The position numbers were made by a program, and so were the translations under genes. From an uncultured Mycoplasmatota bacterium (GTDB taxonomy: Bacteria > Bacillota_I > Bacilli_A > RF39 > UBA660), in NCBI GenBank assembly GCA_900551925.1, contig URXR01000019.1:1-19864 (forward strand): a stretch of 19,864 nucleotides of DNA, in the 5' to 3' direction. Each line of letters starts with the position of its first letter. The first letter of the stretch is position 1. A model generated the notes under the pieces. The model was not told the DNA's origin. It worked only from the letters and a program-made list of their open reading frames with translations, and searched no databases. Below, one piece after another: positions 1-6,627 of the stretch.

Positions 1-49
1 GATCAAAGGTTGCTGGTATAACTTCATCTTTTTCTAATTTTATTTTCAT
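1..49 (-). CDS. 5' end of a gene running off the left edge; possibly YceD/YlbN (DUF177) family
   Basis: Only the first 16 codons are inside the window; the ATG is at 49-47 and the peptide begins MKIKLEKDEVIPATFD. A good ribosome site (GGAG, about 7 bases before the ATG) supports a real start. It lies downstream of the ylbL-like gene on the same strand but behind a terminator, so it probably has its own promoter. In Bacillus subtilis the ylbJ-ylbL neighbourhood continues to ylbN (YceD/DUF177) and rpmF. That synteny and the short basic-acidic N-terminus make a YceD-like protein possible. Sixteen residues are too few to identify a family. Confidence 0.4.
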   Translation of the reverse strand, partial: MKIKLEKDEVIPATFD

Positions 50-114
50 TTAATTACTCCTTTACTTTACAATTAGATAAAAAATTAGTTATACCTTAGT
101 TTTTTATTTTTACT

Positions 115-149
115 AAAAAAGATTAGACGTTTAGATATCTAATCTTTTT
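115..149 (-). terminator. Intrinsic terminator after the ylbL-like gene
   Basis: A stem of AAGATTAGA and TCTAATCTT with a short loop is followed by a T-run when read on the minus strand. It overlaps the TAA stop of the ylbL-like gene (150-148) and separates it from the next gene. Its A and T flanks would also let it work weakly in the other direction. Confidence 0.8.
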
Positions 150-1191
150 ATTTAGCACTTTCTAATTTTTCTAAAGCTTCATCAAAAGTTTTTACACTTA
201 ATAAAGTAAAATCATAATTTTCTTCTTCAGTTATTTTTTTAGCTTCTTCGTAATTATCATTTGGTACTAAAACGATATCTGCTTCTTTATCTGCTGCGGC
301 CATTAATTTATGTTTAATACCTCCGATAGCGCCGACATTACCTTCAGTGTCTAAAGTTCCAGTTCCGACAACTATTTTTCCTTTAGTTATATCTTCTTCT
401 ACTAATTTGTTATAAATCGATAAAGCAATCATTAAACCTCCCGAAGGACCAGCTTGATTTCCATCAAAATTAAATTCTACTTTAGGGTTGCTTTCATAAG
501 ATATTTCATTAGATAATACTACTCCTAATTTAGGAGAGTTTTCTACTTCTATTAAAGTACTAGTAGTTTCTATTTCTTTGCCATCTCTTTTTACTGTAAT
601 GTTTATAGTATCATTTATTTTTTTACTATTTACTAATTCAGATATTTCATCATAAGATGAAACTTTGCTACCTTCTACTTTAATTATTTCATCTCCTACT
701 TCTAAATTAGTATTAGCGATTTTATCTATATAAAGAACGATAAATTTACTTGAAGATATTTTGACTTCTTTGCCAGCATGTTCAAAAGCTACTTTAGTAG
801 CAGCATCTAAGGAACTAGTAAAATAAAGTCTTTCCCTGTAATTATAATCATCTTCAGTTTCATTTTCTAAAGTTACTTCTTCTATCTTTTCCTTTTCAAA
901 AGATGGAATTACATAAGAAAGTAAAAAGGTTAGAACAATTCCTTTGCTTTCTTTAACATATAAAGCTTCTAAAGATCCTTTATTAGAATAAGAGTTTTCT
1001 ATTTCAATATTTTCATCTATTTCAATAGTACCTCCCCCTATTTTTATATAATAAGGAACTGGTAATATTAAACAAATAGTTATTACAATAGGTAAAAAGA
1101 AAGAAATTACTTCTTTAGGATTTTTAAAAAAATTAATAAGTTTGGTTTTTAAGTTTTTAAATTTTGTTTTTATCTTTTTTTCTTCTATCAT
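148..1191 (-). CDS. ylbL: YlbL/SepM-type membrane-anchored PDZ and Lon-like serine protease
   Basis: A 347-residue protein with one membrane segment near residues 29-49, a PDZ domain around 143-215 and a C-terminal Lon-type (S16) protease domain. The catalytic Ser is in GPSGG (S250) and the catalytic Lys in GGIK (K293); their spacing of 43 equals that of the Ser-Lys dyad in Lon. The length matches B. subtilis YlbL (about 340). The family cleaves proteins or peptides at the outer membrane face; streptococcal SepM processes a competence peptide. I chose the ATG at 1191 because GGAGAG lies about 6 bases before it and the next residues lead into the membrane anchor. The frame stays open further upstream, but only through the divergent ylbJ-like gene. 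Substrate unknown. Confidence 0.88.
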   Translation of the reverse strand: MIEEKKIKTKFKNLKTKLINFFKNPKEVISFFLPIVITICLILPVPYYIKIGGGTIEIDENIEIENSYSNKGSLEALYVKESKGIVLTFLLSYVIPSFEKEKIEEVTLENETEDDYNYRERLYFTSSLDAATKVAFEHAGKEVKISSSKFIVLYIDKIANTNLEVGDEIIKVEGSKVSSYDEISELVNSKKINDTINITVKRDGKEIETTSTLIEVENSPKLGVVLSNEISYESNPKVEFNFDGNQAGPSGGLMIALSIYNKLVEEDITKGKIVVGTGTLDTEGNVGAIGGIKHKLMAAADKEADIVLVPNDNYEEAKKITEEENYDFTLLSVKTFDEALEKLESAK

Positions 1192-1234
1192 ATTAATCTC
1201 TCCAATATAATTATAACAGGAAATTAGGTGAAAT

Positions 1235-2200
1235 ATGAAACAAAAGTTATATTCTTTAACAATTATTTTTACTATTATAGTTTTAATTATTAGTATTTTC
1301 AGTAAATCTAGTGCTTTAAGTGAGATAGTAAACTTTAGTGTTAATCTATTTATAAAAAATATTTTTCCTTCACTTTTTCCAATGTTTATTATAGCTACAA
1401 TTTTGGTGGAAATAGATATTCCTAAAGTACTGGGAAACATTTTTAGGAAACCAATGAATTATCTTTTTAAAACCAAAGGCGAAGGAGCTTTTATTTTTTT
1501 TATGAGTATGATAACAGGGTTCCCTAGTAGTGCTAAATATATAGATGATTTAATGGAAAAAGATTTATTAACTAGAAAAGATGCTGAAAAGATTTTAATG
1601 TTTACTTTTTTTTCTAATCCTTTATTTATTGTTAATACTGTTGGAAATATATTTTTTAAAAATAGTTACTTTGGATTTTTACTTCTTATTTGTCATGTTT
1701 TAGGAAATATAGTCGTAGGACTTTGTTTTAGATCTTATAATAAAAGTGTTTTAGTTAATAATAATATTTTGTTTAGAAGTAATTTGAGTTATTTAAATCA
1801 AAGAATAAATAATACTAATATATTTAAAGTTTTATTAAATAGTATTAAGAATTCATTAGATATTTTAATGAATATTTTTGGAATTGTTACTTTTGTTTTG
1901 ATTATTATTAATTTGATATTTAAAGATCCTTCTAGTATTTTATCAATTATGGGAATTGGGTTTACAGAGATGACTACAGGGCTTAAATATTTATCATTGG
2001 GAGATTTTGATATAAATATTAAACTTATATTAGCGATGTTTTTTATTTCTTTTGGAGGATTTTCAGTTCATTTTCAAATAATGAGTATTTTAAATAAAAG
2101 AAAGGTAAGATATTTACCTTTCTTAATAGCGAGAGTTTGTCATGGTCTAAGTAGTGTAATTATATTAATGTTGATTATGAAAATGGATAGACTATTTTAA
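1235..2200 (+). CDS. ylbJ: YlbJ-like sporulation integral membrane protein
   Basis: A 321-residue, very hydrophobic protein with about eight membrane segments. It has YlbJ hallmarks: the segment SGFPSSAKY-like (here TGFPSSAKYIDDLMEKD), then FSNPLFIVNTVG, and near the C-terminus FGGFSVHFQIMS. YlbJ belongs to the nucleoside-recognition (Gate) membrane family and in B. subtilis is made in the mother cell under sigma-E and contributes to spore resistance. This copy is shorter than the B. subtilis protein (about 400). The ATG at 1235 has an AGGTGA ribosome site. It is divergent from the ylbL-like gene with only 43 bases between the two starts, and its 3' end overlaps the convergent prepilin gene by 26 bases. 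Family is secure; a role in sporulation here is inferred. Confidence 0.82.
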   Translation: MKQKLYSLTIIFTIIVLIISIFSKSSALSEIVNFSVNLFIKNIFPSLFPMFIIATILVEIDIPKVLGNIFRKPMNYLFKTKGEGAFIFFMSMITGFPSSAKYIDDLMEKDLLTRKDAEKILMFTFFSNPLFIVNTVGNIFFKNSYFGFLLLICHVLGNIVVGLCFRSYNKSVLVNNNILFRSNLSYLNQRINNTNIFKVLLNSIKNSLDILMNIFGIVTFVLIIINLIFKDPSSILSIMGIGFTEMTTGLKYLSLGDFDINIKLILAMFFISFGGFSVHFQIMSILNKRKVRYLPFLIARVCHGLSSVIILMLIMKMDRLF

Positions 2201-2855
2201 AACCATAATTAGTATCGCCATCTATCATATAAAAAGCAAAATTAATAATAAATATACCATCTTCTAAAGTGATATATGGTCTATCATCTTTAGGAGTTGC
2301 AGCTTCAGCTTCTCCGCTTCCAGGATCTTCTACTACAACAATATTTCTAACTTCGGAATCTTCAGGATCAGGAAGTGGTTCATAGTAATTATTATAATAG
2401 ATACCATTTTGTTTTAAAAGGTCATTAGTGATAGTTGGAGTGTTGCCATCTGGATTGTAATTATTAGATGTTGCTTCATTTAATGCGATAACTCGGAATT
2501 TAGAATTATTAGTGTCATAATAGTAAACAGCACACGGGAAAATATTTTGACATCTATTGTTTAAAGTTGTTTGTAAAGAGCTTGACACAGTACAAGTGCT
2601 TTGATTTCTATTTTGACAAGTCCAACTATTGGCACTTGAGGCTTTTATATAAATTCTATTAGGTTCATCTTTTAAAAGATTATAGTGAATTTCATTATTC
2701 ATAGTTGATGAATATTCAGTTAAATCTTTGGCTACTTGTTTTTGATCCATTTGAAATTTAACTTCTAAAATTAGATTATATAGTCCTACTACTAAGATGA
2801 GTAATAGTGAGAAGGTTACTATTAATTCGACTAAAGTCATTCCTTTATTATTCAT
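2175..2855 (-). CDS. Minor type IV prepilin / pseudopilin
   Basis: A 226-residue protein beginning MNNKGMTLVELIVTFSLLLI. This is a class III prepilin signal: cleavage after G5, the conserved Glu at +5 (E10 of the precursor) and an uninterrupted hydrophobic helix of about 20 residues. The rest has four Cys between about residues 80 and 110 (likely disulfides outside the cell) and an acidic, Pro/Gly/Ala-rich linker around 165-190. The C-terminal strand-rich end resembles that of minor pseudopilins. Its ATG lies inside the end of the upstream prepilin gene (8-base overlap), and its GGAGG ribosome site is within that gene, so translation is coupled. The likely role is a minor or priming subunit of a pilus or competence pseudopilus. 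Confidence 0.8.
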   Translation of the reverse strand: MNNKGMTLVELIVTFSLLLILVVGLYNLILEVKFQMDQKQVAKDLTEYSSTMNNEIHYNLLKDEPNRIYIKASSANSWTCQNRNQSTCTVSSSLQTTLNNRCQNIFPCAVYYYDTNNSKFRVIALNEATSNNYNPDGNTPTITNDLLKQNGIYYNNYYEPLPDPEDSEVRNIVVVEDPGSGEAEAATPKDDRPYITLEDGIFIINFAFYMIDGDTNYGFKIVYPFS

Positions 2856-4833
2856 TTTGAGTACCTCCTCTTACTATGATTTTATCTGATGCTCCTTGAT
2901 ATTTTACGTAAGTATTAACTCCTTCGGTTGTTATTTCACAAGTATTATCTCCATAGAAGATGTTGCACCATTCAAAGTTGCTACTTGAATTGTTAATGAA
3001 ATCTCCTTCTACTAGTCCTAGATTAGTACATCCTGAGAAAGCATTAGTACCAATGGTAGTAACACTAGCTGGAATATTAATACTAGTAACTTTACTATTA
3101 CCACTGAAAGCTTGAGATCCAATTGATTGTAATTTGGAAGTATCAGCGATTATAATTTCTTGTAAATCATTATTATAGAAAGCATTAGTGCCAATGGTTG
3201 TTACATTATCTGGAATCGTTATACTTGTAAGTTTAGCACCATTAAATAAATTATTTGAAACTGTTTGATAATTATTATTAGATGGTAAGTTGGCTTCATT
3301 TAAAGAAGTATTGTTTCTGAAAGCTCCTTCTCCTATTGTGGTTAAGCTATTTGGAAGCGCAAGATTTGGTATTCGGTTCCCGGCAAAGGCATTAGCACCA
3401 ATAGTAGTTATTTTTGATCCATCTTCAAAAGCTAGAGAGTCAATACCGGTACTGTAAAAGGCATTTTCTCCTATTTGGGTTACATTAGCTGGAATTGATA
3501 CTCCTCCAGAAATAGTAGCATCATTAAAGGCATTAGCTCCAATAGTTAAACTGTTAGTAGGATTATTAAGGGTTAAAGAACTTATTTTTACTTTACTAAA
3601 ACTATTTGTTCCTATAGTTGTAACACTAGCAAGAATTTCTACTGCTATACCAGAGGTATTTGTAGTAGCATTTTGGAATGCTTCATTTCCAATAGTTCTT
3701 AAAGCTGTTCCAAAAGTAAGACTAGCAAGTTTTGAGCCTTTAAAAGTCTCAGCAGGAATAATTCTTAAACTTTTAGTATTTATTATTAAACCTGATTTTG
3801 AAGTACCACTTCCAGAGAATAAACCAGTTCCCATCGTAGTTATGTTTGAAGTAAAATCAATTTTAGTTAAATTCTTGTTGTTAGCAAAAGCTTCGTCTCC
3901 ATAAGTTATGCCTCCAGGTAATTCTATTTGAGTTAACTGAGTGTTATAAAAAGCCCTTTGTCCAATAGTTTTTACTCCTTCTCCTATTTCAAATGTTTCT
4001 AGTTTAGAGCCTGAGAATGCTTCATTTCCAATACTTTTAACAGTGCTAGGATAAGATATAGCGGTTATAGCAGAACCTTTAAAAACTTCAGCTCCGATGC
4101 CTACTACTCTACCAGTTACTGTACCATTTCCAGAGTTAGATTTTACACTAATTCTACTAGATCCAATAGTTACAACATCAGTACATAATTCATTATCATC
4201 AGCATAAGAAGTTATTATTATACCTCCCGTTCCATATTCTCCAGTAAAACATTCACTTGGAGTATTATAATCAGATAGAATTGGGGTTGTGGCATAACCG
4301 TAGTTTTTGGTTTTTATAATTAAACGATAAAGTTCCATATTATCTTCAGCATTAGCTCCAGTATAAATAGAGTTTTTATAAGTTGGTAAATAGTTGATAT
4401 AATTTTTCAAGCTATCTTTATTATAATTACTTTTAGCATTAGTTAAAATATATTTAGTTATTGCTATTTCTTCAATACCATAGTTTTCAATTAGTTTTTC
4501 TAAGGTTTCTCTATTTGAAGAAAGTTGGCTTAAAATTTTAGTGTTATTTTTGCCATAAACTTCGAATACTCCATTTCCCGAACTAATTCCAGAATTTATA
4601 GTGTTTTTTAAAGTTGCTCCACTACTTGATTCTAAAGCTGTTTTATACATCTTTCTTATATAATGAGAAGCATACTGTGCTGTTACGTTATTATAACTTA
4701 TTCTATTTTCATATTCTGCTAGAAGGGGTAAGTAATTAGCAAAAAGCATAGAAAAAATTCCTAAAACAATTATACAGACTGCTAAAAGTTCTGCCATAGC
4801 AAAGCCTTTACTATTTTTTAATAATTTTCTCAT
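2848..4833 (-). CDS. Prepilin-like N-terminus fused to BspA-type leucine-rich repeats
   Basis: A 661-residue protein. Residues 1-35 form a prepilin signal and helix (KGFAMAELLAVCIIVLGIF): cleavage after G10, Glu at +5 (E15). Residues about 36-230 are an unrecognised pilin-like or linker region with two Cys (195, 217). Residues about 235-605 hold some 16 copies of a 20-25 residue LRR_5 (BspA-type) unit with the core IGxxAFxxxxL followed by an IPxxVTT-like stretch. The C-terminus has three further Cys and no LPxTG or other wall anchor. BspA repeats are known from secreted adhesins of gut and oral bacteria. The prepilin start implies export and insertion into a pilus by the prepilin peptidase route instead of Sec signal-peptide cleavage. 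First gene of the operon, divergent from the assembly ATPase gene. Confidence 0.85.
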   Translation of the reverse strand: MRKLLKNSKGFAMAELLAVCIIVLGIFSMLFANYLPLLAEYENRISYNNVTAQYASHYIRKMYKTALESSSGATLKNTINSGISSGNGVFEVYGKNNTKILSQLSSNRETLEKLIENYGIEEIAITKYILTNAKSNYNKDSLKNYINYLPTYKNSIYTGANAEDNMELYRLIIKTKNYGYATTPILSDYNTPSECFTGEYGTGGIIITSYADDNELCTDVVTIGSSRISVKSNSGNGTVTGRVVGIGAEVFKGSAITAISYPSTVKSIGNEAFSGSKLETFEIGEGVKTIGQRAFYNTQLTQIELPGGITYGDEAFANNKNLTKIDFTSNITTMGTGLFSGSGTSKSGLIINTKSLRIIPAETFKGSKLASLTFGTALRTIGNEAFQNATTNTSGIAVEILASVTTIGTNSFSKVKISSLTLNNPTNSLTIGANAFNDATISGGVSIPANVTQIGENAFYSTGIDSLAFEDGSKITTIGANAFAGNRIPNLALPNSLTTIGEGAFRNNTSLNEANLPSNNNYQTVSNNLFNGAKLTSITIPDNVTTIGTNAFYNNDLQEIIIADTSKLQSIGSQAFSGNSKVTSINIPASVTTIGTNAFSGCTNLGLVEGDFINNSSSNFEWCNIFYGDNTCEITTEGVNTYVKYQGASDKIIVRGGTQNE

Positions 4834-4869
4834 TATTACTCACCTTCTACTTGCTTATTTTCCAAAACT

Positions 4870-4898
4870 ATTATATAATACTTTTAGAATAAATTCTA
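4870..4898 (-). promoter_or_regulatory. Probable promoter of the prepilin operon
   Basis: On the minus strand a TATAAT (4875-4870) lies 17 bases after TAGAAT (4898-4893). The -10 is perfect and the -35 is poor. The transcript would begin about 30 bases before the first prepilin start at 4833. The weak -35 is one arm of an inverted repeat, which suggests regulation. Confidence 0.5.
4885..4898. promoter_or_regulatory. Perfect inverted repeat, candidate operator between divergent pilus genes
   Basis: TAGAAT-AA-ATTCTA is a perfect 6+2+6 inverted repeat, near the centre of the 124-base gap between the divergent prepilin operon and the ATPase gene. One arm coincides with the predicted -35 of the prepilin promoter. 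A dimeric regulator binding here could act on both transcripts. In AT-rich DNA such a palindrome can occur by chance. Confidence 0.35.
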
Positions 4899-4957
4899 GT
4901 ATTTTAGATAAATATGAAATTATTTTACAAATAAAGAGAATAAAGGGGAAGATTCTT

Positions 4958-6604
4958 ATGATGCGAGAGTTTAATTTTACAACTACTCCAATTGTAGATA
5001 TTGTAAATGATATAATTATTGATTCGGTTTTAAGAAATGCCAGTGATATTCATTTCGATCCAGCTGAAAAATATTTAAAAATCAGAATTAGAATCGATGG
5101 TGAACTTCGAGATTATGCTATTATTGATAACAAATATAAAAGAAATCTTACTACTAGAGTAAAACTTTTAGCAGGAATGAATATTACGGAATCTAGACTT
5201 CCTCAAGATGGAGCGATTAAAAGTGTTATTCAAGGAAAAGATTTGGATTTGCGTGTGTCTTCACTTCCTACTAGTTTTGGAGAAAAGATAGTTGTCAGAA
5301 TTCTTGATTATTCGATGAGTTTGCAAGGTATTGAGTATTTAGGTTTTACTAATGAAAACTATAATATAATCATGGATATGTTAGCTAGTCCCAATGGAAT
5401 TATATTAATTACTGGGGCAACTGGTTCTGGGAAATCTACTACTGTTTACTCAATGCTACAAAAATTAAATAAAGAAGAAACTAATATTATTACTGTTGAA
5501 GATCCCGTAGAAATGAGTATTGAAGGACTTAACCAAGTTCAAGTTAATTCGGAAATTGGACTTGATTTTGCGACTGTACTTCGTTCTATTTTAAGACAAG
5601 ATCCAAATGTTGTAGTAATTGGAGAAATTCGTGATAGTGAAACAGCTAGAATTGCGATTCGTGCTTCAATTACTGGGCATTTAGTTTTATCTACACTTCA
5701 TACCAATAACTCTCTTACTACTATTGAAAGACTTATTGATATGGATGTTGAAAGATATTTACTTTCTTCTTCTTTGAAAGGAATTATTTCTCAAACTTTA
5801 GCTAAGAAGTTGTGTCCTAATTGTAGGGTTCAAAGACCTGCTACTGACATGGAAAAAACTTTATTTAAAAAAGTTTTAGGAGTAGATATTGAATATACTT
5901 ATGATACAGGAAGATGTGATCATTGTCATAATGGTTATACTGGAAGAATAGCGCTTCAAGAGGTATTGATGATAAATGATGAAATAAGAGAAGCAATTAA
6001 TCAAAATATTGATCGTGTCGAACTTAGACATTTAATATATAAGAAAAATGTTAAAACTTTGCTTCAAGATGGACTTATAAAAGTACTTGAGGGAATTACT
6101 GATTTAAAAGAAGTATTAAGATTAGTGGACTATGATGAAAGTGATGATATTTTTAGTGCTTCGAACAATTTAGAATATAACAAAATTAATAATAATACTT
6201 CGGTTATGAATTCTAATGTAATTACTAATGATGTTACTAATCAAGTAAACAATGAGAATAATAATATGGTTAATACTATATTAGAACCAACACCAAATAA
6301 TATTAATGAAAACTTAGTTAGTGACAATAACAATATGGCTAATAATGTTGTAGCTGTTCCTAATTATAATACTAATCAAGAAGCTCCTTTAAATAATGAG
6401 ATAATTGAACCGAGTGATAACAATAATATATTTAATAATACTAATGAGGGTAATTTGTTTGAAGATAATGTGTTTAATTCATTAAGAATTAATAATAATA
6501 CTAGTGCTAATACTGATACTGATAATACTAGTCAAAATACTTCTGGTGGTACTAACTATACTAATAATTTGATAAATTTAATTGATAATGAGTTAAAGGG
6601 TTAA
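4958..6604 (+). CDS. GspE/PilB-family pilus assembly ATPase (ComGA-like) with Asn-rich tail
   Basis: A 548-residue secretion ATPase that would power assembly of the prepilins encoded divergently beside it. Visible motifs are Walker A GATGSGKST (153-161), Asp box VEDPVE (180-185), Walker B VVVIGEIRD (218-226), His box GHLVLSTLHTN (240-250) and a four-Cys zinc site (C286, C289, C320, C323), typical of PilB/GspE and absent from PilT. The usual N-terminal MshEN/N1 region is missing: the protein starts at the N2 domain, like ComGA. After about residue 400 there is an extra 145-residue low-complexity tail, very rich in Asn with Asp, Thr and Ser, and no recognisable domain. Start ATG at 4958 behind AAAGGGG; a second ATG follows directly. 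No pilC, prepilin peptidase or pilT lies in the window. Confidence 0.88.
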   Translation: MMREFNFTTTPIVDIVNDIIIDSVLRNASDIHFDPAEKYLKIRIRIDGELRDYAIIDNKYKRNLTTRVKLLAGMNITESRLPQDGAIKSVIQGKDLDLRVSSLPTSFGEKIVVRILDYSMSLQGIEYLGFTNENYNIIMDMLASPNGIILITGATGSGKSTTVYSMLQKLNKEETNIITVEDPVEMSIEGLNQVQVNSEIGLDFATVLRSILRQDPNVVVIGEIRDSETARIAIRASITGHLVLSTLHTNNSLTTIERLIDMDVERYLLSSSLKGIISQTLAKKLCPNCRVQRPATDMEKTLFKKVLGVDIEYTYDTGRCDHCHNGYTGRIALQEVLMINDEIREAINQNIDRVELRHLIYKKNVKTLLQDGLIKVLEGITDLKEVLRLVDYDESDDIFSASNNLEYNKINNNTSVMNSNVITNDVTNQVNNENNNMVNTILEPTPNNINENLVSDNNNMANNVVAVPNYNTNQEAPLNNEIIEPSDNNNIFNNTNEGNLFEDNVFNSLRINNNTSANTDTDNTSQNTSGGTNYTNNLINLIDNELKG

Positions 6605-6627
6605 AAAAAGACTTTAACTCTTTTTTT
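6590..6627 (+). terminator. Intrinsic terminator after the assembly ATPase gene
   Basis: GAGTTAAAG (6590-6598) pairs with CTTTAACTC (6612-6620), followed by seven T. The TAA stop of the ATPase gene lies in the loop. It separates this gene from the convergent priA, whose stop is at 6626. Confidence 0.85.

Noticed and set aside
1192..1440. N-terminal extension of the ylbL-like frame to an ATG at 1440
   Set aside because: The extra 83 residues run antisense through the ylbJ-like gene, and the GGAGAG site and membrane anchor support the start at 1191.
2848..4833. Internal repeats in the LRR gene read as a CRISPR or tandem DNA repeat
   Set aside because: The repetition is at the protein level (variable IGxxAF units of 20-25 residues), and the DNA units differ in sequence and length.
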